Positions 10,390 through 17,959 are shown, counted from the stretch's first letter. The stretch: 21,965 nt of DNA from Chara braunii (GCA_003427395.1 BFEA01000271.1:763258-785222); one strand, 5' to 3'. Translations and numbers: made by a program. Notes: a model not told the origin generated them from the sequence alone.

Positions 10390-10720
10390 AGGTTATTTTT
10401 CCAGGCGCCCGGGAAACCAATTTCTGCACGGGTTCATCCCCGGTTGCCCAGCTCGACATGACGCTCAAGCTGGGTTCCGGGCAAGCCCTACCAAAAAAAT
10501 AAAAAGTAAAAATCATTCAAAAATTTTCGCAAAGAAAATATCTTGTGTCGATTTGCAATGCAAACAAGTTTTCGTTGAGGGTCACTTATGAATTCATCAC
10601 TGAATAAAAGATAAAAAATAAACAATTAAAAATTAGACTAATGCATCCCCATTTAAACCCCTTTAGCCCCTCTAAAGCCAATTTATAGCCCCCTTACCCC
10701 CCCCTTCATAGCCAACACTA
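10390..10720 (+). repeat. dispersed repeat family, copy A
   Basis: A head rich in GGGCA/TGCCC words (10400-10490) is followed by an A-rich stretch and the core near 10535 (AAAGAAAATATCTTGTG, GCAATGCAAAC, GAGGGTCAC). The tail at 10646-10690 is TTTAAACCCCTTTAGCC..CCAATTTATA. The same order of motifs recurs at 13405, 13680 (split to 14633), 18318 and 19796. Confidence 0.7.
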
Positions 10721-10979
10721 ACAAAAAAAAAATCACCCACTTTTTTACTTACCCACGGTTCCTCTTTGCATGCGCAGACGACCCCTGCAGGCAAAAAAAA
10801 AAAAAAAAAAACTTCTATATTTTTACTTGCCCGCAGTACTCGGGCAGGTTCTCCCTTGTGTGACTTGCCCAGGTGCATGGTCGGGCATGGCCGGTTGGGT
10901 CTGTCTCTCTCTCTCTCTCATATCATAAGAAGATGGATATCTATCTCCCTATCAGTGGAAATGCCGAATCCGTTTTGAC

Positions 10980-11195
10980 TATGGCTACGATCCGGACCAC
11001 CGGACAGGGATCTGGACAGTCCGTGGTCCGGGGTCCGGATCCCGGTCCGGATGGTCGGCCCCCTGCCCAACGACCAAATTTTTTTTAGGCGGCGTTTTTT
11101 CACGCCTTGGGCTGCCGAAAACGAATTGCGACCTGATTTTTATAGTCCTTTGCTGAGATCCGGAAGTCCCGGAAAGTGGACTAGGGTTTTGCGCC
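10980..11195 (+). mobile_element. CCGGAC-rich element, second copy of the family at 13922 (left part)
   Basis: Starts TATGGCTACGATCCGGACC and continues ..GGATCTGGACAGTCCG..GGTCCGG, matching in order the 5' end of the element at 13922 (CATGGTTACCAACCGGA..GATCCAGACAGTCCGG). The similarity continues through a T-run and TTCAC..GCCGAAAACGAATTGCGACC, to about 11195. The right end was not found, so this copy appears truncated or diverged. Confidence 0.55.
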
Positions 11196-11500
11196 CTGTT
11201 TTTTTTTTTTTTTTGAACCGGAAAGTCTCCTCCTCCGCCTCCTCCTCCTTCTTCTTTTCCTCGTATCTGAATATATGTCCGTCGTCCATTTCTCTGTTGT
11301 CGTTCGTTTCCCCGCTCTCCCTGTCATCCATTTTTCCCTTGTACTTCTTGATATCGATTTTTTTTTTTTTTTCGTTGGAACTTATTGAAAGATGCTCTGC
11401 TGCACGGATGGTGGAGTTGACGACGACAAGGAGGATGAGAAAGTAGGGTGGAGTTCATGACGAGGATGAGTAGTAGGAGGAGGAGGAGGAGGAGGAGGAG
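11196..11500. repeat. poly-T, CTT/CCT-rich and GAGG-rich simple sequence
   Basis: T-runs at about 11200 and 11358 and a CTCCTCCTT tract are followed by GACGACGA/GAGGAGG-rich sequence, which begins the duplicated block carrying the U6 copies. No gene. Confidence 0.6.
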
Positions 11501-11501
11501 G

Positions 11502-11605
11502 GTTCCTTGGGATTGTTGTTAAAATTGGGCGATACAGAGAAGATTGGCATGACCCGCGCGCAAGGATGACACACATAAATCGAGAAATGGTAAAAAAAAA
11601 AAAAA
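11502..11605 (+). pseudogene. U6 snRNA retropseudogene, copy 1
   Basis: Aligns over nearly the full length of plant U6 snRNA. GTTCCTTGGG matches the 5' stem region; then come TTAAAATTGG, CGATACAGAGAAGATT (the ACAGAG box that pairs with the 5' splice site) and CGCGCAAGGATGACAC. It ends AAATCGAGAAATGG at 11590. An A-run (11592-11605) follows where a T-run terminator would be expected, the mark of reverse transcription from an adenylated U6 RNA. Substitutions (GGCATGACCCGC for AGCATGGCCCCTGC) and the lack of the plant U6 promoter boxes indicate a non-functional copy. Confidence 0.85.
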
Positions 11606-11619
11606 GGAGGACGAGGAGA

Positions 11620-11774
11620 GGGAGAAAAAGAGGGAGAAAGGAAAGTAGGGTGGAGTTGACGACGACGAGGAGGACGATAAAGGAGGAAAGAGTTGATAAT
11701 GAAGAGGAGTAGGAGGAGGAGGAGGAGGAGAGGGAGGGAGAGAAGGTGGGTGGACTTGAAAGAGGAGGAGGAGG
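11620..11774. repeat. GAGG/GACGA-rich duplicated block between U6 copies
   Basis: GTAGGGTGGAGTTGACGACGACGAGG near 11645 repeats sequence seen near 11410 (GTGGAGTTGACGACGAC), so the U6 copies and their purine-rich leaders were duplicated together with a spacing of about 273 bp. Confidence 0.6.
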
Positions 11775-11880
11775 GTCCGTTGGAACATGTCGTATATCTT
11801 GGACGATACAGAGAAGATTAGCTTCGCCCCTGGACAAGGATGACACACATAAATCGAGAAATGGTCCGAAAAAAAAAAAA
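11775..11880 (+). pseudogene. U6 snRNA retropseudogene, copy 2
   Basis: Second U6-derived copy. It begins GTCCGTTGGAACATG and carries an intact GATACAGAGAAGATTAGC block (ACAGAG box plus AGC triad) at 11805, then GCCCCTGGACAAGGATGACAC and AAATCGAGAAATGGTCC ending at 11867. A 12-A run follows within one base. It is closer to plant U6 than copy 1 at the 3' end but diverged around the 5' stem. The proline/serine-rich 179-codon frame on the opposite strand (11382-11921) reads through both copies, and its repeated DLCVSSL..LLCI peptide is simply antisense U6. Confidence 0.87.
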
Positions 11881-11907
11881 CAAAGAAGGAGGAGGAGGGA
11901 GACGAGG

Positions 11908-11936
11908 GTCCATTGGGACAATCCAGAGAAGATTTG
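11908..11936 (+). pseudogene. U6 snRNA-derived fragment, copy 3
   Basis: GTCCATTGGGACAATCCAGAG then AAGATTT resembles the U6 5' end joined directly to the AGAGAAGATT region, with the middle deleted; it again follows a GAGGAGG tract. Too short to be certain on its own, but the context supports it. Confidence 0.5.
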
Positions 11937-12104
11937 ACCTTGGTGAAAAATCTGGAGGGCCAGGTTGTACTATTTTGGATTGTCTAGGAGATCTGGAGGA
12001 GGACAAACACTGTCTGTCGGGACCAGAATTTTTTTTTTTTTAAAGGCTAGTAGGGCCCTAATGTATGAAGAAAAAAAAAAATTATCTTAGGTGTGATTGG
12101 CTTC

Positions 12105-12290
12105 TCTCAATTGCTGATGCAACAGAGGTTGCAGTCGCTGCAGTAGCACTGGTGTAGTGACTCCTATTGCAATTACTGTTGCGGAACCTAATTCAATCGC
12201 TAATGCAGTAGTGCCTGCAGCGTCTTCGAGCTCTGTTGTAACTGCCACAACAACAGTTGCGGCAGCAGCTACCAGGAGTGTCATTGGTTG
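12105..12290. repeat. degenerate GTTGCA/GTAACT-type hexamer repeat
   Basis: Imperfect GTTGCN/GCAGCN-rich tract that reads as V/A/T-rich peptide in several frames and on both strands. A related tract occurs at 18225-18320. The low-complexity composition, and a frame on each strand, argue against a gene. Confidence 0.5.
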
Positions 12291-12481
12291 ACCGGGAGTG
12301 CTCCATAAGAGATTAGCCACTGAAGGCTCCTGATTCTGGCAAGTTGAATTGACTTAAATTTTTTTCACGGTATTTGTGAGATCAAACTGGCTTCCTATCC
12401 TATCAGCTGAAGCCAATAAGATCCGGGTCTTTTGTGTAGTAAATAGTAAATATCTAATATTCCGAAAAATATTTTCTTCAG

Positions 12482-12501
12482 GGTGTGCTCTTCGTTTGAA
12501 G
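12482..12501 (+). CDS. possible PrimPol micro-exon (motif-III region)
   Basis: Follows a pyrimidine-rich acceptor (TATTTTCTTCAG, ending 12481) and is followed by AAG|GTGTCT. If entered in phase 1 it reads xCALRLK and joins in phase 0 to the exon at 12566. This resembles the N-R-x-F-R-L segment that precedes the C-terminal domain in PrimPol, with one extra residue. An alternative donor at 12523 (GTATTT) would extend it. The short following intron (64 or 43 nt) and single acceptor make this tentative. Confidence 0.25.
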
Positions 12502-12565
12502 GTGTCTTTAGCTATCAAAAGTGTATTTTCACTGATTTCCTTGTTGAATTCAAATTTGTGTACAG

Positions 12566-12740
12566 GACTCGACTTTGGAATGCTTCGCTAATTCTGCAGA
12601 CGCTCGATCACCAACACAGCCTTTTGAAAAGGCTTTCGATCAGTATTCTGCAAGTAGCATGCCTATTAAGGTTCATGCATCACCATTCCCAGAACTCGAT
12701 CGTTTTGTTCTGGGACTTGCGAATAAGCATCCATTGTCTG
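12566..12740 (+). CDS. PRIMPOL: PrimPol exon with SPFPELDRFV motif
   Basis: Opens after the acceptor TTTGTGTACAG (ends 12565) in phase 0 and encodes 58 residues. The last third reads VHASPFPELDRFVLGLANK, the segment that leads into the zinc-binding domain in PrimPol proteins. The upstream part (ADARSPTQPFEKAFDQYSAS) is a less conserved linker. Reading on past 12740 gives GKI then TGA at 12749-12751, so the exon must end before that stop. To join exon 13277 in frame it must end at 12740 (TCT G), giving L-S-G-E-I-R. The intron would then start GGAAAA instead of GT, possibly a mutated GTAAAA. It is missed by simple ORF calling because it lacks an early ATG. Confidence 0.72.
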
Positions 12741-14424
12741 GGAAAATATGAAAGTTTTTCTCTTCTTGAGCACATTTTGAGCTTATCCTTTCATATTTTT
12801 GCATAACTGGTTCGGAAAACTCTTAATTAATCTCATGGACAACTATGAAGACAAACATAAATTGTCAGACAAAAGTCGTGACGAGACACAATAAATAAAT
12901 TTGAACAACATTAAAGTATTGGAAAATCATCTAAACAGCGTAACGGTACTGTTTTTTTTTTTTTTCCCCCCCCCCGTGCCCTAATCCTCTGGGCAGCTGT
13001 CCGTGGTGGTGATAAGAACAGGTTACTGACGACGAAGTCCCGAGGGGGAACATTCTATTTGGTGGGGGGCATCATGTGCTGTAAACTGAGTCGAGTATCC
13101 CTTGTTTACATTTTAAAATGATCGCACAGGCTTCCATGCAGGGATATTAGCAGGGAGGGAAGACAAAAGAACGGGTTCTCGGCTGCCAGACTCTCTATCG
13201 TATGAGGTTCAGGATATTTCCTATGTCATTTAAAGATTTTTTGATATTGATTGTTTGATTTTATGGAATTTATCAGGTGAAATACGGAATATGACTCTGT
13301 ACCCGAGCGATCACAATATTGTTTATAGCTTCAAGGGTACGAGATACTGCAGCAATGTCCAGTGGCAACACTCAAAAAATAATGGTAAGTTGATTAGGTT
13401 GTTGATCAGGGCACCAGTTGGGTGCCCAGCCATGCATGACCCCTGGGCAGGGTAGCAGGCATCTCCAACGCAAAAACAATATTAATAATAATAAACTCTT
13501 CCACAAAGAAAATACGTTGTGTAGAATTGCAATACAAACGACTTTTAGTTGAGGGTCACATCTAACTTCCTCACAGAATCCGAGATAAATATGGATCCCC
13601 CTCTGAACCCTTTTAGCATCTTTAAAACAAATTTATACCCACACTCGAAGAATAGTAGGAAGATGAGTAGGCTATTTTTCTCGCTGCCCGAGCACCCTGC
13701 TCGACCAGGCATAATCCTCGGGCAGAGTCCCAGGCATCCTCATCGCAAAAAGTAATAATAATCGTAAAATTAAAAAAAAAAAAAAAAAAAAACAAGAAAG
13801 AAAATATGTTGTGTAGAATTGCAATATAATTGACTTTCGGCAGAGGGTCACATCAGAAACTCGCAGAATTGGAGATAAAAAACGAAATGATAGAATCAAA
13901 CCAAGGCAGCACCCTTTAAACCATGGTTACCAACCGGAAGGCCGGATCCCGATCCAGACAGTCCGGTGTCTTGTGTCCGGGTCCGGTGTCCGGTTAGGAG
14001 GGTCCAGTTGGACCTCAAAATAAAAAAATTTGAATATTTTTTTTCGGGATCCCAGGCCGTTCACCTCAGCCTGGGGTACCCCGAAAAATTGTTGCCTTGG
14101 TTTTTCGAGATCAGGCACCCCAACCGGACAGGCCCTGAAAGGGTCTCTGAGTGAAATTTGAAAGTATTATGATAGTAGCAGCCCCACTGGCAGGAGAACG
14201 GGAATTTCGGACTTGGAGGTTGCCGTGGAGGTCTGCCCTGCCGGTGAAGTCCCCGCCAGCAGCAGTGTCGTCACCGTCTTGCCGTGGAGGTTGCCGTGGA
14301 GGTCTGCCCTGCCTCCGTCTTGCTGTTGAAGCTCCACTATAATAAACTTAACACTTTTTCGATATGATTAATACTGAATTTATTAGCACATACGACCAGT
14401 CCCACAAACCTGTATGTGTCTGTG

Positions 14425-14468
<44 letters not shown>

Positions 14469-14890
14469 CTTCATCCGGACAACCAGACACCGACATAGCA
14501 AGCCGGACTGTCCGGGCCCGGATGTTTGGATGTCCGGTTTGATGTCTGGGGAACCGGACGTCCGGTTTGATCTAGACACGGGTCCGGTGTCTTCGTCCGG
14601 TTGTCTGGTTGTTCGGGTCCGGAACAACCATGCTTTAAACCCCTTTAACTCATTTAAAACCAATTTATACCCCCCTTCCAGTGACAACACTCTTTGTGTT
14701 GTTTTTAATTCATGCATTCTTCCCAACAAATAATATTCTCCAGCTCTCTAATAATTTAAGTATGATGTGTTTCTAACATTTTTTTTTTATCTTCATGTTT
14801 CTTTTCTATGTCTATTTGTGGCAGTCATGTATGTTGTAAATTGCAATGCGCAAACATATCACACTAAGTGTCATGACTCGTCTTGTCAAG
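12566..14890 (+). CDS. PRIMPOL: PrimPol-like primase-polymerase gene, C-terminal exons (partial)
   Basis: PrimPol is an archaeo-eukaryotic primase that re-primes stalled replication forks in nucleus and organelles. Only its C-terminal part is visible: exons 12566-12740, 13277-13384 and 14825-14890, with split codons matching in phase 1 at both joins. The joined protein gives, in order, SPFPELDRFVLGLANK, IRNMTLYPSD, TRYCSNVQWQHSKNN, VMYVV and TKCHDSSC. The family signatures are S-P-[FY]-P-E-x-D-x-F-V, then C-x6-H-[KS]-x-N-N, then K-C-H-D-x2-C. All four zinc ligands (C, H, C, C) are present, and the spacing from I-R to the first Cys matches human PrimPol as I recall it (23 residues). The catalytic DxE and SxH exons were not found. 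Intron 2 is filled with repeats. The intron 1 donor is non-canonical, so a recent pseudogene cannot be excluded. Confidence 0.75.
12741..13276 (+). other. PrimPol intron with abnormal 5' end
   Basis: Separates two in-frame PrimPol exons. The 3' end is a normal TTTATCAG. The 5' end has no usable GT: reading phase requires exon ends at TCTG and GTGAAA, making the intron start GGAAAA (or GA, if shifted by one base to end in GG). Contains a T14/C9 homopolymer junction near 12952-12975. Confidence 0.5.
13277..13384 (+). CDS. PRIMPOL: PrimPol exon with first half of zinc-binding module
   Basis: Bounded by acceptor GGAATTTATCAG (ends 13276) and the perfect donor AATG|GTAAGT (13385). It reads EIRNMTLYPSDHNIVYSF and then KGTRYCSNVQWQHSKNN. 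The C-x6-H pair followed by x-x-N-N corresponds to the C/H zinc ligands of PrimPol (family form C-E-N-x3-x-H-K-S-N-N). The 108-bp exon starts and ends in phase 1 and joins the next exon through the Val codon G|TC. An overlapping frame that reads through the acceptor (MILWNLSGEIR..) is fortuitous. Confidence 0.8.
13405..13660 (+). repeat. dispersed repeat family, copy B (in PrimPol intron)
   Basis: Same motif order as the copy at 10390: a TGCCCAGCC..CTGGGCAGGG head, A-rich segment, AAAGAAAATACGTTGTG, GAATTGCAATACAAACG, TTGAGGGTCACATC, then CCCTTTTAGC..AAATTTATACCC. It is directly followed by copy C, with a core-to-core spacing of about 290 bp. Confidence 0.7.
13675..13921 (+). repeat. dispersed repeat family, copy C (5' part, split by hAT-like element)
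   Basis: CTGCCCGAGCACC..TCGGGCAGAGTC head, an A20 run near 13772, AAAGAAAATATGTTGTG, GAATTGCAATATAA and GAGGGTCACATC, then CACCCTTTAAAC, where it is interrupted. The missing tail continues at 14633. Confidence 0.72.
13922..14632. mobile_element. 711-bp non-autonomous hAT-like DNA transposon, CCGGAC-rich
   Basis: Flanked by an exact 8-bp target duplication, CTTTAAAC (13914-13921 and 14633-14640), the length typical of hAT elements. Ends are short imperfect inverted repeats: CATGGTTACCAACCGGA at the left, and TCCGGAACAACCATG (inverted CATGGTTGTTCCGGA) at the right. Removing the element restores a continuous dispersed-repeat copy. The interior has GTCCGG-rich termini, a 28-bp direct repeat (14215 and 14286, 71 bp apart), a T42 tract (14427-14468) and no transposase frame. 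Orientation is arbitrary. A related left end is at 10980. Confidence 0.7.
14427..14468. repeat. poly-T tract
   Basis: Uninterrupted T42 inside the hAT-like element, with A-rich frames on the complementary strand. It could be the tail of a minus-strand retroposon insertion, but no target duplication was identified. Confidence 0.95.
14633..14715 (+). repeat. dispersed repeat family, copy C (3' part)
   Basis: TTTAAACCCCTTTAACTC, AAAACCAATTTATACCCCCC and GTGACAACACT match the tail of copy A at 10646-10715 and complete the copy interrupted at 13921. Confidence 0.72.
14825..14890 (+). CDS. PRIMPOL: PrimPol exon with second half of zinc-binding module
   Basis: Follows a strong acceptor (TCTATTTGTGGCAG, ends 14824). 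With the split G|TC it reads VMYVVNCNAQTYHTKCHDSSC and then Gln plus one base. The C-H-D-x-x-C pair supplies the last two zinc ligands, equivalent to KCHDPxC in known PrimPols. The donor would be CAAG|GTCAGC at 14891. If unspliced, the frame continues 12 codons to TGA at 14929, which would make this the last exon. The plant-type G-Y-R-S-P-L-R continuation was not found. Confidence 0.78.
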
Positions 14891-15676
14891 GTCAGCTTAT
14901 GATTTGGATGGATGTATCACGATTTCAATGAACTCCAGGCTGTTCATTACACTCAAGACAAAAAAAGAAGATTATACTCCTCTGCTGTTGTTCTTGCGCT
15001 AGGGAGACACCAAAGAACTGTCCTGGAACTATACTGCAATTTCTGATTGTCACGTTAGTGAAAAATCTTCTCCGCTGTTATTATGGTTTCAGGGGGTCCT
15101 TGTCAATCCGTTCTCCTTTTTTAAGTTTGTTTTAATTTTCTTTTTTTCATAGCAGAGGGTGACACCCTTGATGAATCAACCATTGACACACATATAAAAT
15201 TTCTGTTATTGTTGACTAATTCCTTGCATTCACTATTTAACTTGTACTTTCTTTTCTTTTTTTTTAATAAAAAAATAGACCTTCAGGGTTCGAGCTCCAT
15301 TTATATTTTGGGGAGCGTTAGTCCGGTTCCTATTTTTCCCGGCAAGTCGAAAAAATTACAAAGGAAACTCACACATGCTCCTCCCCCTTATTTTGTGGAG
15401 GCCCGAAAGCCGACATTGATTACTTCCTTAGGGAATTCCTTAGGGAATTTCTTAGGGAAGGATGTATTGAACTTCACCCCTGCCTAAGTTAGCCTGTCCT
15501 ATTCTGTTGTTCTCCGAGGTGGTTATTCTGAATACTTCTGTCAGTCTTGTCTGGCTACTACGACATGTTCCTCTAAGTCAATTGGCCTGCCTTGTTGGCA
15601 TTGCTTGCTAGAACTTATGTTGTGGTGTGCTAACCTTCCTTTCGCTGGTCTCTCGCGGCCTTGTTCCTCTCGACAG
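14891..15676. other. region after the PrimPol exons; weak exon candidates only
   Basis: A pyrimidine-rich acceptor at about 15152-15155 (TTTTTTTCATAGCAG) precedes a short acidic stretch (EGDTLDESTIDTH) that would be in phase with the exon ending at 14890. Downstream of a second T-run, 15285-15487 stays open but shows no family. A direct repeat of TTAGGGAATT near 15428-15450 makes the SLGNSLGNFLG peptide. None is firm. Confidence 0.3.
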
Positions 15677-15883
15677 ATCCTCCGGGTGTTAAGACCCTAG
15701 ACCCTAACTTTCACAGGATGGTAGATAGGGATCGTGGGAATCTCTTTAATCAATCAATTGTACTCATTAACCCTAACGTCTTTCTTTTATCTTGCTGTCT
15801 AAACCTCTTTTTTTTACCGAATGTCCTTATCATAAACCGTAAACCCGAGTTAATGTCTCATGTTCTCCAGGGTCCTGACTCCT
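15677..15883 (+). CDS. possible exon, unknown product
   Basis: An open 207-nt stretch lies between acceptor TTCCTCTCGACAG (ends 15676) and a canonical donor (TCCT|GTAAGT at 15884). It is phase 1 at both ends, so it would join in frame to the PrimPol exon at 14890. It begins DPPGVKTLDPNFHRMVDRDR and later becomes hydrophobic (NVFLLSCCLNLFFLP), which looks intronic. No family recognised. It may be a C-terminal PrimPol exon, another gene, or chance. Confidence 0.22.
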
Positions 15884-15960
15884 GTAAGTTGTCCACCTTT
15901 TGCTAAAACCTTGAACCCTACCTGACCTGATGTTACTCTAATTGCTAATAAGCTACAGAT

Positions 15961-16228
15961 CGGTTGTCTGTCTCTTTGTCTGGGTTCTGCGTAAGGGGGG
16001 TGTTAAGTGAGGATGGAGGGGAGTTGGGTGTTGTGGTTGGGGGCCAATGAGAGGCATCTGTCGGGCTGGGGGCCGGTTGCGTTGAGTGGGGGTGGAGGGG
16101 TGTTGTGTTTTGGTCGAGGCAGCTGGGGGGTGGGAGGTTGTTATCTGCACTATGTTGTACTTGTTCAATGGACAGGGATCCACATCTTGTTGGTGGATCG
16201 TGTTCAGATTAGTTTGTCCCCTGTATGA
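15961..16228 (+). other. G/T-rich low-complexity sequence
   Basis: G-runs (GGGGGGTG, GTGGGGGTGGAGGGG, CTGGGGGGTGGG) between about 15990 and 16135 give glycine-rich open frames on + and proline-rich frames on -. No gene recognised. Confidence 0.4.
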
Positions 16229-16435
16229 ATGAGTGGTGGGCTTAGGGCATCTGCTCGTTTGGTCTGTACTGCCCTTGGGGGCGTGATTTGGATCTGGTTG
16301 GTATCTGCTGATACATCAAGCCAATCATTAAGCATTAGTCATTCGTCAGAAATTTATCCGAGAATTCCGTTGCCCAGGCTTAAGGAAGTGAATGTCTTGA
16401 TTAATTTTGTTCTTTTGTCTGCGTCCTCTGGTAAT

Positions 16436-16640
16436 TGCTTTTTCACTTTGTTCAAGAGAGGTTGGATCTCTGTCTATATACTTTGTTTGATGCTGATGAG
16501 AGTGTTGTCAAGGGTGGTGTTGGTGTTGTCGAAATTGGCTGTGCATCTTCTTTTTCAAATGACCCAAAGGGATCCTTTTATGATCAGTCCAAGGAAAAAA
16601 GTGTTCGAAACCTTAGAGGGGGGGGGGAGTAGGTCCTCGT
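16436..16640 (+). CDS. coding-like stretch, unknown product, possibly decayed
   Basis: Reads FVQERLDLCLYTLFDADESV, then a GVGVVEIGCASSFSNDPKGS segment and a charged YDQSKEKSVRNLRGGG end, stopping at TAG just after a G10 run (16619-16628). A shifted frame continues with VEEYCRGVDCYFPIKVLAP, which suggests a frameshift in the G-run. A longer overlapping frame (16229-16726) is more hydrophobic and less convincing. I recognise no family. Confidence 0.3.
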
Positions 16641-16805
16641 TGAGGAATACTGTAGAGGGGTTGATTGTTATTTTCCTATTAAAGTACTTGCTCCATGAGG
16701 ATTCTCTGTTTTATCAATGTTGTTGATTGTTTCACTTGTACTAATTTCTTACTATTTATTATTCCTTTCTCATCTTTTTTCTTGTGATGGACAGCTTATG
16801 TTTAG

Positions 16806-17014
16806 ATGAAAGTCATTGTTCCTGGTCGGTGTTTCAACCTGTTTCTGGATGGTAAGATTTCTAACCCAGACGTTGATCCTGGCTGTTAGCTGAAGATATT
16901 GTCTTTGCAGCAGAAAACCATGGCAACATTTCTGCTAACATTGGGTTGTACCAAGGTCGGGGCTCATTTTGCAAGGTTCATCTTGACTTTAGCAAGTGCA
17001 ACACTTTTTCCTGA
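16806..17014 (+). pseudogene. coding-like stretch with frameshift or short intron, unknown product
   Basis: ATG at 16806 opens MKVIVPGRCFNLFLDG and then ISNPDVDPG, ending at TAG 16887. A frame shifted by two bases continues AEDIVFAAENHGNISANIGL through FCKVHLDFSKCN to TGA at 17012. Either a frameshift separates them or a 59-nt intron (GTAAGA at 16852, TTTGCAG ending 16910) joins them in phase. It lies in the same direction as the 16436 stretch and may belong to the same unit. Family unknown. Confidence 0.3.
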
Positions 17015-17210
17015 TATTGCTCAGATTTTGAACCCTTGCATAAATGGCAATCACATGCAACTTGTCGCTCTTTTTTTTATGTATTATTTTCGATTTTTAT
17101 TTTTTGTCACTACTTTGTTTTCGTACCCTCGTGTTTTGAATAATCTATCATATTATGGACTAATATGCATGGTTTTTTTTAATTCACTTGTTATGTGTCT
17201 ATATGACAGG

Positions 17211-17391
17211 TATGTCTCCTCTCGCAACAATTGGAAATTCTTGACGAGTTCTTGCTTCGTGGATGTTTCATGATGCACGGGTCAACAAACGACTGAAGGT
17301 GGTGCCCTCGAGGCAGGGCATTCTGACCAACAGGCTTTTGCAGCATGTTGTTGTGTTGCATTGCTGCCAGAGCGCTCACGGGCAGCGCTAG
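17211..17391 (+). pseudogene. coding-like stretch with frame change, unknown product
   Basis: After the acceptor TGTCTATATGACAG (ends 17210) one frame reads VCLLSQQLEILDEFLLRGCF. From 17260 another frame reads WMFHDARVNKRLKVVPSRQG, then ILTNRLLQHVVV, to TAG at 17389. The overlap of two protein-like frames suggests a frameshifted remnant. No family recognised. Confidence 0.28.
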
Positions 17392-17486
17392 CGGGCAGCA
17401 GAGAGAGCGGCGACGAGAGAGGCTTGAGGCAGCCATGACCAGGCTGGCCTCGAGGTAGGTGAGAGACGGTGGTGGTTCCTTGGCGA

Positions 17487-17490
<4 letters not shown>

Positions 17491-17541
<51 letters not shown>

Positions 17542-17550
17542 GAGAGAGAG
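17491..17550. repeat. (AG)n-(ACAG)n-(AG)n compound microsatellite
   Basis: AG repeat 17491-17520, ACAG x5 17521-17540, and AG again 17541-17550. A step-wise change of repeat unit within one tract. Confidence 0.95.
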
Positions 17551-17950
17551 GGTCAGAGGAGGACTGATTGGAGGTCTGCATGTTGGGCGGCTTCATTGCA
17601 TACTTCGACTTCAAGATTTGTTCTGTCCAAATCTGTATCACAGTTACATAGTAGAGTAGGCTAGTTCGTACCTGTTCCAATAGTAGGCTGGGTGCTGAGC
17701 GCCAATTGGATATGCGACTTGGATACTTCGGTGATGGTGGCGAGATTGGGCTACATTGTCATTTGTATTCATTGTTGGTCTTTCTGCTGGTAATTTTGAG
17801 TGCAATACTGCTTTCTGGTTTTCTGTGAGACTTCTGGTTTTTCAATGTATGATACAATCTGAAATTTTGCATCTCTCTTTCCATCATTATCCCTGCATTG
17901 GGGTCTGAACATCACTTGCTGAGTACAACCCTAATCCGTTGAGAAACTTT
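17551..17950. other. unassigned sequence
   Basis: No gene, RNA or repeat family recognised. Confidence 0.35.
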
Positions 17951-17959
17951 TGAGGATAA

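Noticed and set aside
12087-12320. Minus-strand Ala/Val/Thr-rich 77-codon frame as a membrane protein
   Set aside because: Derived from a degenerate hexamer repeat that is equally open on the + strand; a related tract at 18225 shows that it is a repeat.
13255-13455. 66-codon ORF starting MILWNLSGE as an independent gene
   Set aside because: Its middle is a PrimPol exon; the start lies in the upstream intron and the end reads through a perfect GTAAGT donor into a repeat.
15700-15790. CCCTAAC words as an interstitial telomere repeat
   Set aside because: Only isolated copies (near 15707 and 15771), not a tandem TTTAGGG/CCCTAAA array.
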